Of a stretch of 64,000 nucleotides of DNA, positions 56,801 through 64,000 are shown piece after piece. Origin of the DNA: Maylandia zebra (Eukaryota > Chordata > Actinopteri > Cichliformes > Cichlidae). Under the pieces are notes generated by a model. That model ran no database searches, had not been told where the DNA came from, and saw only the letters and a list, made by a program, of their open reading frames with translations. The stretch is from the NCBI RefSeq assembly GCF_041146795.1, contig NC_135174.1:21538878-21602877 (forward strand). The letters run 5' to 3'. Numbering within the stretch: the stretch's first letter is position 1; each line of letters opens with the position of its first letter. A program made the translations under genes and the position numbers.

Positions 56801-59800
56801 AAAGTCCCCGCTGTACCCCGCTTCTTGCCCTATGGCCACTGAGATAGACTCAAAACCCCTCCTTCGAATTAGATACATGGAAGAAAATTAATGGATCTAT
56901 AAATAGTACAAATTTCATGATTGATTTGCGTTTTTAGGCTCACTATATCTAAATTTGGCCCCCTGTCACAGTTTGTTAAAGTTTGCAGACTGTGGGGAGT
57001 GTGCAGTGCATAAGAGCCAAAGTGCAACAGACCAATTAACAAGCTGTATATTCACTGATAAAAGCCCAAATATTAAACAGATGTTATTCAGACACCACAA
57101 GAGAACATGCAGGTAAGCAAACAGAGACTAAGGAGAAGAATTGGACTATTTTATGTACACATGGGATAATCAGGGGATTACCCCATGAACACAGTGTGGT
57201 AATGAAACACAAGTGAAGGTGAGGACAATCACTGACAATGAGGAAGGGAAGTAGAGCTAAAGAGCAAAGATGGAAGACATAAGAGCCTGATAACTAAAAA
57301 ATGACATAGTTTTTAACTGGAAACAGTGAAACGCAGACACACAAACAAACTAGAGCTAACATGTATCCAGAACTGAAGACTCACAGAAAATCAAAACTAA
57401 CAGTAAAGAGAGCAAAGAAACAAGCAGAGAACAACAAGTCCAGTTCAAACCTTTGAGACTAGTCCCACACTTGGATTCAGTCAAGGATGTGGATGCATTT
57501 TTTCCCATATAGACATTAATCTTGTGCTTCACTGTGAATTCAATTCAGTTTTATTTATATAGAGCCAAGTCACAACAATAGTTGCCTCAAGGCGCTTAAG
57601 GATTTGTCTTGGTCAGATTTCTAGTTATTTATTTATTGCTGTCTGATTCAGTTCAGTTACCTTTTAGCTACATTAGCCCTGTGGGTCTGAGGGTTAGGTG
57701 GTGCAGACATTCAGGTTCCCAAGGGGTGAATGTGAATATCATATCCCACTTATGATGAATCCTCTCATAAGCACAAGCATGTCTTTGAAGGCACGGGTGA
57801 AAGATGGTATACTTTCTGAAGATTTAACCAAAGTCCAGCTGAAATGTAAGATTTCATGGTGCATTCAGGTAATTTAATAAAACATTTAATAAATGCGATT
57901 AACTGTGCCATAAACAGCTGTTCAAAACATGCTGTTTCATCATCCTCCAGCTTTTCAGCTGAAACAGCCTGCCATTGATTTTGTTGCTGTTGTTTTTTTT
58001 TTTCTGCATTATAAACAAATACGCGTATACATTTTTAATAAAAAACCTCTTCATTCAAGTGTATTCACCTTCATGGTCTGTTTCTTTTTGCGTTGCTTTA
58101 GCCATTAATATACTTTTTTCTATGTGACTGAATTTACATCCATTTACTTTTTCTTTAAATGTACACGTGCACTTTCCCGCATGGACTCATACACGTACGT
58201 ATGTGTTCCCATGTGCAAGAGAAAGATGTTCCTCCATTAAGCCTGTGTCTAAATGAGCCATAGCGCTCGGCTCTCACAGCCGCCCTCGGACCGCTGGGGC
58301 TAAAATTAGAGGAGGCTAACTGGTGCAGATGGAGCCTGGCACCGTTGTGCCCTGAGTGGAAATATCATTACCACATTAACCATGGCTGCACTTGCATGAA
58401 TCACTCAGTTACCACCAAGGCAACATGGCCGTGTGAGTGGGACAGCATCGATCTGAATTCTGCACCCTTTGTTTAATTCTCTCCTAGTAGAGACAATTAA
58501 TGCCTTTCTGAACAAAATGCATTAATAGATGTGCCCTGAAAAGTTGGTGCTAATGAGAAATGATCAGAGGTTTCATCAACTCCCTTTCTTTGCTTCTCCT
58601 TTTCTCTGAGTATGATGAAAACACAGAGTATAGACAAGGGGTTGGAGATGTCTCCCACTAATTCGGAGATGGGAGAGAGATAAATAGAAATGAAAGTAGA
58701 GATGACAAAATGTGTTTCATTTTAGGTGACGCAGTGGAGCGTCATTAAAACAATTCTACTAGTTAGGCAATAAAAAATTTGAAACTATGGACAGGAAAAT
58801 TTAAACTTTTTAAAATATTGTACAATAATCACACAAGAACTGGACTTAAAATCAGCGGCAGCAGGTGTTACAGAGAGATCAATCCAAATGAAAGACTTTT
58901 TATTTGAATTGCCATCATTGTGTCTAGAGGAGGTCAGGAAAAAAGCAAAACATGGAGTGTCTACAGCTATTTGTAAAACATGCTGGAGGCTATGTCATGG
59001 TTTAGGGCTGCATTTCAGCCAGTGGTGTTGGGCATCTTGTCAAACTTGATGGCATTGTAGATGCAGAAAGTACCGTCAGATTTTCATCCACCGTGCAATG
59101 CCATCTGGAAAGGATCTACTTGGCATTACTTAATTTTTCAGCAGGACAATGAATCCAAAATCACTGCCAGTGCAATAAAAACATACCTGGATAGAAAAAC
59201 AGAGAATGGAACACCATCAGTCAAAGACTGGCACCCCCAGGGCCTGGACCTCAACATTGTTGAGGCAGAGGTGGATGAACTCAACTGTAAATGGAACAAA
59301 AGGCAGCCAACATCCAAAGCATGTCTTTCATGTAGCCCGGAGAACTATTCCTGAAGACTACTTAAAGAAAGTACAAGAAAGTAAGCGAGAACATCCTCTG
59401 GGAACTATAATAATCTTTAGCAATCTTTCATGGCTTTCATGTAAAGACTATGTTAAAATATTTTGTTCGCATGTAAATTGCATTTTACACTCAAAGTATA
59501 AACCAGGTATAAAGAGCCCACTTTTCCTACCTTTTAATGTTTTCCTCCCTTGAGGTGACAGCAGTCCATAAATAACCAGTAAATACAAAACTATTACACC
59601 ACTGTTCCTCATTTCTTTCATTGCTGATAAAAAATAGCACTCCAGTGACTTTTTCCCCCTTATTTAATTGGAAAACCCCCCATTGCATTTTGGTGAGTAA
59701 ATGAATGGCAGCTTGTTTAATTCCTGAAATCGAATACTCCCAAGATATCACAAAAATCAGATGTTTGCAAAGAGAAATTGCTATAAATTGGACCTAACAT

Positions 59801-62800
59801 GTTTTCCTTATTTTCTCTCATATATCCTTACCAAATACTTTTGTAGATACACCTGTTTAATCGCTTGTAAATCTCTAATCAGCCAGTCACATGACAGTAA
59901 CTCGCAGCACAACTTTCTGAAGTTCAAATCGAGCATGAGAATTAGGAAGAAATGGGATTCAAGTGACTTTGAATGTGGTCGGGCTCTTGTGCCAGATTGG
60001 CTGATCTGGATTTTTCCAAAACTTCAGTTTCACAGAGATTTTCACACACAACCATATCTAGGATTTACATAGAATGTAACTTGGATAAACACTCAACAAC
60101 CAAGTTATACTAAAATGAGCTCTACATTAACACGGCTAATGTTTTAAATAATAAGTGTATGTAAAGGTAATCCTTGTGAACCAAAGGCTAGGGCTTTGGT
60201 CTTCATGATGTCTTAGACAAATTGGTTATCCCTAGATTGGTCATCCGAGGCAAGGAAGCTCCACCCAGCTGGTGATTAAATCTTTTGCAGCCAGTCAGAA
60301 GAAAACTAGATTAAGGATAGAAAAGCTAAAACTAAGGAGCTTACTTTAAACTATGAATCATGATAAGCTACTATAGTAGAATCCACGATTAAAAATAAAT
60401 GGCAAATGGTAAATGGACTGATTCTTATATTGCGCTTTTCTACTCTTCCGGAGCACTCAAAGCGCTAAATATGGAGCTGGAAAATGAGCACGTCTCATTT
60501 CTTCCCCAAATTTGTCACATTATCCTTCAGATTTTATGGATTTGCATTTGGAGAGGCTCCGAACTTCTGAACTAAGCAATCAAACTGCAAATAAAATGGA
60601 TACACAAGCTTCACAGCTAAAACAGCGAAATGGTGCTTAAAGTGCTTAACAATGCCTCAGTATTAACAGTGTTATAATATCATATATCGAATGATTGTCT
60701 ATAGCAAAGCGTCAGAAATGGGGAACATTAGGATACAGAAGCAGAGCAAAGCAGAATATAAATGAGACAGGCTGATATGTTTGAGGATAGATTTACATGT
60801 TTGCTTTCTTCCTCCCAACAACCAGATGAACAGACAACCAGCAGAGATAAATCCGTTCTGTTTTCCCTCCGTGTTATAACTGCGTGTCCTCTAACTTTGA
60901 GCCATAGCACACGCATGCGGTGCTCAGTGTCAGGGTATACTGTACTTGAGAGATTTGTGTGGAGACTCTTACATGCACATTCAGACACATTTGGTGTTGT
61001 TGGATGTACTGGCACATAATGTACTGTAATCTGCTCGGTAGGAGATCCCCGTGGTTCGGCACATTATAGTTGTGCAGTGCAGCGGGGATTTGGAGGCAGC
61101 CGGTGTGTTTTGCATTCACAATACGAGACAACATTTACAGCAATAGGAAAGGGGAAGAAAATGAGATTGCACAAAGAGCTTTGCTGTGCATTATGTCTCA
61201 GACTGCTCTAAGGGAACCATGAATAATCACCTATACATTGTGGTTATGCACCTTGCATTTGTCTCCATTTGGATTCAATTAGCGCTCTGTCCAAGACTTG
61301 TGAGTGTGTCCCAAGAATCTGGAATTCTTTAGTGCCTGTGGGTTGTAAAAAGTGCTTTCCTGTCACGCCGCAAAGCCCACTGCAGTCTGGAAATTACCTA
61401 CAAAACCCTCAACGAGCCAGAAAATCCTGCAAAAATGTTCTCCTCTATTACTTCATAACAGACACATGTATTTGTTCTGGTGCTCGGAACGCGCTGCACT
61501 CTCCTATAGTAAATCTCTCGAGATGAGAAGAATCTAGTTGTATCTAATTACCTTCTCAACAGCCTGGATCCGCAATGTATTGCCCTCCAGCTGAACTGTG
61601 CTCATATTAAATCATTCAAACTACCCTAAACTTCACAGCTTTCTCTCTTTATGAGATTTTTCATCTTCGTGTCTTGAACTCGCCGTTCTCTGGCTGTTTG
61701 CACTTTTCTGCTTAAATTGCACTGATCAGAGAAATCAGAAGCCATTTTCTTGCTCATATTTAAGAGACACTGATTCTAAAACCAGAATCAGATGTTGACT
61801 GATGATTACATTTTTTCCAACCAAACAACCAGATGATTAACAACCAGTAGCGCAGTATGGCAAGCCCACGGTGATAAATCAGCTGTCTCATGAAGTCAGT
61901 TTCATAATTTGTATATTTGGGCTCTATGTGTTGATGCAGTCAACATGAGTAATCGTCTCAGACAAGCATTATTTGCAGGCTAAGAAATACATTCAGAAGC
62001 CACTTTATTAAGTACACCTACTCATCTGCTTGTTACTGTACAATCAGTCAGTCACATGACAGCAATTCAGTGCTAAAGTATTAGTAAAAACATTTTTTGT
62101 TGTTGTTTTGTTTTATTTATTTAAGGATTTTCGACTCATGTTGAGTGATTATTGTTTCCCTGACCCTCGAGGCAATAGTTGGATTAGCTGCTGATATTTG
62201 CATTTTTAAGCAGTGAAATACAGTTAAAGTACCAAAGGTAAATTTACTTATAATACCATTTCTGTAAAATGTAGTCTAATGGGTTATAACTGCTGACATT
62301 GCAGCTTGGCTTGCTAGGGAATTTCCTAGGGGATCGATAAAGTCTTACCTATAAAATTTACCAAATCTTTGTATTATTAATCTGAATTTGCAAAGTCAGT
62401 AGTGTCGATTGTTAGAAAAGGTTGGAAAAATAAAAGATGAATATATAGTATGGACATAGCCAGTCTGATGCACAAACTGCACCACACAGTATGCCATTTT
62501 TTCAGATTACTGCATTAAAAAAATTTCAAAATCTTACAAGCATACCGGTAGTTGAACTACTGCCCAGGTGTAAACATGTTAATTTCAGCTGCAAAGTTGT
62601 GCATTTTAACACATGAGTTTATGGCAACCAGACTAACCAACTATGAAGCCAGTCTCTGGTAGTCTTTTGTAGAACTGAGGCACTTAGAAGTTTGCTTCAG
62701 ACCTGGAGTTGAATGAAAAACATAATATAAGCCCCTGAAATATGGCAGAGAGGAAGCATAAAACAAGTACCAAACGCCTAAGATCAGGAACATCCTTTTA

Positions 62801-63052
62801 GTTTTATTAATGCTGTTTATCTCTGCATCCCTGTTTTTTTTCTTCACTCATCTTGTCCCATGTTGTCTCCATCCATCTAGGCGGGCTCGACGGATGTTGT
62901 CTCGCTCCCAGCTGAGGCACGCTTGCCGGCAACCTTGTGAGCAAATCACCCTGCGCAGGGTCTCCCAGGGTCCACCGCAGGGGCTTGTCCTCGCCCCTCC
63001 ACACCCTCACCCCAGCCTGAGAATGCGAGGCCCCATTGTTATCCACGATTGA
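33981..63052 (+). CDS. mta3: Metastasis-associated protein MTA3, NuRD subunit, long form (700 aa, 19 exons)
   Basis: The exons are 33981-34008, 36124-36191, 37225-37318, 42730-42856, 43036-43099, 46059-46176, 46344-46446, 46956-47055, 47148-47336, 48034-48108, 49452-49510, 49660-49778, 51171-51328, 53205-53427, 55087-55179, 55307-55468, 56059-56090, 56172-56290 and 62881-63052. All have GT-AG borders and consistent phase, giving 2103 nt. Domains: BAH (about 1-147), ELM2 (about 148-258), SANT (about 267-319), GATA zinc finger (C377, C380, C398, C401), a basic [10 protein letters not shown] motif (exon 14) and an MTA1-like tail ([11 protein letters not shown]). MTA proteins scaffold HDAC1/2 and RBBP4/7 in the nuclear NuRD repressor; MTA3 is known for acting with BCL6 and on SNAI1. 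MTA3 identity rests on the MAANMYRVG start, ILGKR-like tail text and synteny beside kcng3. A short form ends at 53453. Confidence 0.95.
34009..36123 (+). other. mta3: mta3 intron 1
   Basis: CG-rich at first, then A/T-rich. Contains a tRNA-headed SINE (35818-36045) next to C and T homopolymers (36037-36068). No exon seen. Confidence 0.8.
35818..36045 (-). repeat. tRNA-derived SINE
   Basis: The minus strand starts GGGGCAGGGATAGCTCAGTA and has the B-box-like GGTTCGATTCCCC, i.e. a tRNA-like head. It ends with 'taaatgcagagagggatttt' and 'ggggaccaataaagtacac'. The head lacks a proper cloverleaf 3' end, so it is a SINE and not a tRNA gene. Confidence 0.8.
36124..36191 (+). CDS. mta3: mta3 exon 2 (BAH)
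   Basis: Encodes [20 protein letters not shown] and on to LNK, near-identical to the family. Confidence 0.95.
37225..37318 (+). CDS. mta3: mta3 exon 3 (BAH)
   Basis: Encodes [20 protein letters not shown] and on to LADKHA; the donor is GTGAGT. Confidence 0.95.
37415..37835 (+). repeat. L2/SINE-like repeat interrupted by a MITE fragment
   Basis: 'gtgggtactccggcttcct' and 'ccacagcccaaagacatgca' continue after 37690 with 'aagtgtgaatggtttctg' and 'gtgactggcgacctcacc'. Between them (about 37557-37690) lies 'cttgatgcatgctcaatcat' text, the same MITE family as at 43475-43590. Confidence 0.6.
38242..39436 (+). mobile_element. hAT-type DNA transposon carrying a foreign DNA-binding ORF
   Basis: The ends are TAGGGCTGGGCGATAT and ATATCGCCCACCCCTA, flanked by the 8-bp duplication tgggaaag (38234-38241, 39437-39444), the hAT signature. 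Inside, 38335-38420 ('ccacactataaggcacactt', 'gtgcgccttatgtatgaa') resembles the start of fish pogo-like elements, followed by a helix-turn-helix ORF. No hAT transposase is present. Confidence 0.85.
39042..39368 (+). pseudogene. Truncated pogo-type (BrkDBD-like) DNA-binding ORF in the hAT element
   Basis: The frame encodes [20 protein letters not shown] followed by [11 protein letters not shown], the pattern of a BrkDBD/CENP-B-like helix-turn-helix found at the N-terminus of fish pogo transposases. The catalytic DDE part is missing and no ATG opens it, so it is a captured remnant rather than a working gene. Confidence 0.55.
41219..41714 (+). pseudogene. LINE ORF2 3' end remnant
   Basis: The end of the frame, [20 protein letters not shown] followed by [20 protein letters not shown], is the stereotyped C-terminus of a non-LTR retrotransposon ORF2 common in fish. 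Upstream parts ([20 protein letters not shown]) are spread over several frames by indels, so it is dead. Confidence 0.75.
42730..42856 (+). CDS. mta3: mta3 exon 4 (BAH)
   Basis: Begins [12 protein letters not shown] and ends [12 protein letters not shown]. Follows a poly-T/pyrimidine tract; the donor is GTACAG. Confidence 0.95.
43036..43099 (+). CDS. mta3: mta3 exon 5 (BAH)
   Basis: Encodes [20 protein letters not shown]; the donor is GTAAGC. Confidence 0.95.
43475..43562. repeat. 88-bp palindrome of a MITE
   Basis: Arms 43475-43517 and 43520-43562 are perfect 43-bp reverse complements around a 2-base centre. Each arm holds two direct copies of a 'gattctgttcatc' unit. The flank 'tggatgattgagtatgcatc' matches the MITE at about 37557. 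Confidence 0.9.
44133..45596. mobile_element. Non-autonomous hAT element
   Basis: Termini TAGGGCTGAACGAT / ATCGTTCAGCCCTA with 8-bp duplication gttggtag (44125-44132, 45597-45604). The 1464-bp interior includes 'acaatggcggccgctac', a LINE-like tail at 44755-44810 and a short TG repeat, but no transposase frame. Confidence 0.9.
46059..46176 (+). CDS. mta3: mta3 exon 6 (BAH/ELM2 border)
   Basis: Encodes [20 protein letters not shown] through VPEMLQE. Confidence 0.95.
46344..46446 (+). CDS. mta3: mta3 exon 7 (ELM2)
   Basis: Encodes the [20 protein letters not shown] core of ELM2, which contacts HDAC1 in this family. Confidence 0.95.
46956..47055 (+). CDS. mta3: mta3 exon 8 (ELM2)
   Basis: Encodes [20 protein letters not shown] through ASRDITL. 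Confidence 0.95.
47148..47336 (+). CDS. mta3: mta3 exon 9 (ELM2 end and SANT start)
   Basis: Encodes [20 protein letters not shown] through the first SANT helices ([20 protein letters not shown]); phase 0 at both ends. Confidence 0.95.
48034..48108 (+). CDS. mta3: mta3 exon 10 (SANT)
   Basis: Encodes [20 protein letters not shown] and RYVQQ, the last SANT helix. Confidence 0.95.
49452..49510 (+). CDS. mta3: mta3 exon 11
   Basis: Encodes [19 protein letters not shown], the charged helix after SANT. Confidence 0.95.
49660..49778 (+). CDS. mta3: mta3 exon 12 (GATA finger, first half)
   Basis: Encodes [14 protein letters not shown] and ends GRACESCY with the first two zinc cysteines. Confidence 0.94.
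51171..51328 (+). CDS. mta3: mta3 exon 13 (GATA finger, second half)
   Basis: Encodes [20 protein letters not shown] with the second cysteine pair, then [11 protein letters not shown]. Confidence 0.95.
51329..53204 (+). other. mta3: mta3 intron 13
   Basis: No exon seen. A poly-C run lies at 52742-52760. Stretches near 51890-52060 and 52370-52450 have balanced composition that could mark conserved noncoding sequence. Confidence 0.6.
53205..53453 (+). CDS. mta3: mta3 exon 14, extended form ending the short isoform
   Basis: In the long form this exon stops at 53427 (donor GTAAGAG). Read through the donor, the frame gives [10 protein letters not shown] and TAA at 53451-53453, a 516-residue protein. 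As I recall, human MTA3 short form also ends AECK plus a few residues at the same place. The core carries [13 protein letters not shown], the RBBP4/7-binding type motif of MTA proteins. Confidence 0.85.
   Translation, partial: ESRSRGHAPRQSNHMVPMRNSNSPKSSMKTKQAFLLQATRLTKLARHMCRDIIRLRRAARRPFVPINCGAIKAECKSSFNSS
53663..53668 (+). terminator. mta3: Poly(A) signal for the mta3 short transcript
   Basis: AATAAA, 210 nt after the short-form stop, followed by 'tgcctgtcctc'. A second AATAAA is at 54598-54603. Confidence 0.7.
53813..53854. repeat. (AC)n microsatellite
   Basis: About 21 AC units in mta3 intron 14. Confidence 0.97.
54598..54603 (+). terminator. mta3: Second possible poly(A) signal for the mta3 short transcript
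   Basis: AATAAA about 1.15 kb past the short-form stop; it may give a longer 3' UTR. Confidence 0.4.
55087..55179 (+). CDS. mta3: mta3 exon 15
   Basis: Found by phase: T from exon 14 plus AC makes Tyr (AEY, as in human). It encodes [20 protein letters not shown], resembling the family segment RKPLxxxxxYLExHP. Acceptor 'gtttag', donor GTAAAT. Confidence 0.85.
55307..55468 (+). CDS. mta3: mta3 exon 16
   Basis: Encodes [20 protein letters not shown] through [17 protein letters not shown], parallel to the LQTP...LGKRNYSHHNG region of human MTA3. Confidence 0.9.
56059..56090 (+). CDS. mta3: mta3 exon 17 (32-nt microexon)
   Basis: Encodes [11 protein letters not shown] between a 'ttttgcag' acceptor and GTAGGC donor. 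Phase fits both neighbours. No family match is expected at this length, so it could be skipped or absent in some transcripts, though skipping would shift the frame. Confidence 0.7.
56172..56290 (+). CDS. mta3: mta3 exon 18 (MTA1-like tail)
   Basis: Encodes [20 protein letters not shown] and TRETR, close to the [13 protein letters not shown] segment of MTA1/MTA2. Confidence 0.93.
56660..56850 (+). repeat. L2/SINE-like repeat
   Basis: 'gcagcacagtggtgtgatag', 'gttgcctcacagcaagaagg' and 'gcttcctcccacagtccaaa' are the usual words of this repeat; the tail is shortened. Confidence 0.7.
57535..57600 (+). repeat. Repeat fragment (LINE/SINE type)
   Basis: 'ttcagttttatttatatagag' and 'ttgcctcaaggcgctt' match a frequent teleost repeat start. 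Confidence 0.5.
58860..59430 (+). pseudogene. Tc1/mariner transposase pseudogene
   Basis: Broken frames encode the catalytic half of a Tc1 transposase: 'ggaggctatgtcatggttta' (GGxVMVWG-like), [20 protein letters not shown] (the DN-containing second catalytic block) and [12 protein letters not shown] (altered PQSPDLNPIE). Several indels and lost residues make it inactive. Confidence 0.8.
59845..60085 (+). pseudogene. Tc1-like transposase 5' fragment
   Basis: Starts 'tagatacacctgtttaatcg' and 'tcagccagtcacatgacag', then [15 protein letters not shown] and text for a helix-turn-helix, ending at a GFT stop. Same family as 24670-25275. Confidence 0.7.
60405..60470 (+). repeat. SINE tail fragment
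   Basis: 'aaatggactgattcttatat' and 'gagcactcaaagcgct' match the tail of the SINE at 5079-5290. Confidence 0.6.
61990..62090 (+). repeat. Tc1-like terminal repeat remnant
   Basis: 'gccactttattaagtacacc' followed by 'cagtcacatgacagcaattc' is the 5' end of the same Tc1 family. Nothing coding follows. Confidence 0.6.
62881..63052 (+). CDS. mta3: mta3 exon 19 (last coding exon)
   Basis: After 'tccatctag' it encodes [18 protein letters not shown], a Pro-rich stretch and the ending [10 protein letters not shown] then TGA. MTA1 ends in the similar PIVIED, which supports this as the true C-terminus. Confidence 0.92.
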
Positions 63053-64000
63053 TCGGATATGGACTCTCCGACCTCCACTCCACCTGCACTTCTGCGTACA
63101 CACTAATGAATTCTCACCACCTGTTCTGCCATTAAATCCTCAAACTCCCCCTTTACTTTTAGTCCTAAAAATACCATTGTATCCCCTGACAACACTTAAA
63201 CAACCTGTCTAACTGTTTGGCAACAGAAGGATGCAATGAGCTGCAATGCAATAGAAACATAAGCCTGACCTGACTGCAAGTGCTGCCTGTCTTTACTCCC
63301 CTGGGGATTACATTTGTATATGTATATACTGTATCTGGGTGCACGTAGAGAGCGTGCTTATATATATGTGACCCTATCAACCAACACATGAGGGAGCGGT
63401 CCGAGCGGATGTTGATGTCCGCTGTTTTTAGTTTTTACAGGATGGACGTAACCACAGGACTTTGTGTGACCTTTGTGTTGATGGTGAATTTTCGTGAAGT
63501 TTTATCAGTTTGTATAAAGTTATATTGGGTGGGGGCATGGGGGCTTGAATTAGTGTGGGGAAGGGGTAGCGCTGCATTTAAGGGGGAATGGGGTTCTTTT
63601 AATATGGGTATCAAGACACGAGTCCACTGCTAACATTAAAAAAGAAAATGCACTATACTGAGATTGGCCATTTAAGACACGAATGCTATAAACTGTGTTT
63701 TAGTTTCAGTCATTCACACACCTCTTGAAATCTAAATAAATGAGCTGGAATCAGTGTTGAAGAGAGATGAGATATTTAAGTGGGGTCTGTTTCTGGCTCC
63801 ATATTTCTATTCTTGGACTATACTGAAGTGGTTTTGCATCATTCACTCAGGCTCAAAATGAGCCTTGTATATCTTATGCTGGGCTTTGGTGCAGATTCTC
63901 ACAAGCAAAGTGAAGCATTTTTATCTCCTCTCCTGTTCAAGCAGCTTCTTGCAAACAGAACATCCTAAAAGGAATTCAGAGTTAAGAATGGAAAAAACTG
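63053..64000 (+). other. mta3: Probable mta3 3' UTR and flank
   Basis: No coding frame recognised. An AATAAA at 63735-63740 could end the long transcript; ATTAAA near 63131 is another option. Confidence 0.5.
63735..63740 (+). terminator. mta3: Possible mta3 long-transcript poly(A) signal
   Basis: AATAAA about 680 nt after the long-form stop codon. Confidence 0.45.

Larger units (their letters stand above)
56291..62880 (+). other. mta3: mta3 intron 18
   Basis: A 6.6-kb last intron. It contains L2/SINE pieces (56660-56850, 57535-57600, 60405-60470), two Tc1 transposase remnants and a Tc1 terminus (61990-62090). 58200-58600 is unusually non-repetitive. Confidence 0.75.

Overview
The window is nuclear DNA from a ray-finned fish, most likely a percomorph such as a cichlid. 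Three vertebrate genes are split by GT-AG introns. The introns are filled with teleost-type repeats: Tc1-like and hAT DNA transposons, tRNA-headed SINEs, L2/RTE-type LINE pieces, CA repeats and a Gmr1-like LTR element. The order cox7a2l(-), kcng3(-), mta3(+) matches what I recall of human 2p21 (EML4-COX7A2L-KCNG3-MTA3), so this is a conserved synteny block.

Layout. 1-4121: intergenic, no recognisable exon. 4303-22279: cox7a2l, a mitochondrial supercomplex assembly factor, three coding exons on the minus strand with a 15.9-kb intron 1. That intron holds an intact Gmr1-like LTR retrotransposon (9757-15744; LTRs identical by eye, 5-bp target duplication, one 1528-residue gag-pol frame). It also holds a palindromic composite DNA element (17435-21380), which includes part of a perfect 544-bp inverted repeat (16972-18128). 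22280-29369: intergenic, with decayed Tc1, SINE/L2 and LINE pieces. 29370-32117: kcng3 (Kv6.3), two exons on the minus strand. 32118-33980: shared upstream region between divergent kcng3 and mta3, with a consensus NRF-1 site. 33981-63052: mta3, 19 coding exons on the plus strand, a NuRD subunit with BAH, ELM2, SANT and GATA zinc-finger parts. Its introns hold two hAT elements with 8-bp target duplications, a MITE palindrome, SINEs, a LINE tail and Tc1 remnants. 63053-64000: probable mta3 3' UTR and flank.

The three genes share no pathway; they are linked by synteny. mta3 appears to make two proteins: a 516-residue form ending in intron 14 beside its own poly(A) signal, and a 700-residue form with an MTA1-like C-terminus. 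The most unusual parts are the young Gmr1-like element, whose capsid resembles the SCAN domain, and the perfect inverted repeat that meets a telomere-like palindrome inside a minisatellite-bearing transposon. All splice sites were read by eye from GT/AG signals, reading phase and recalled protein families; no alignment was run.
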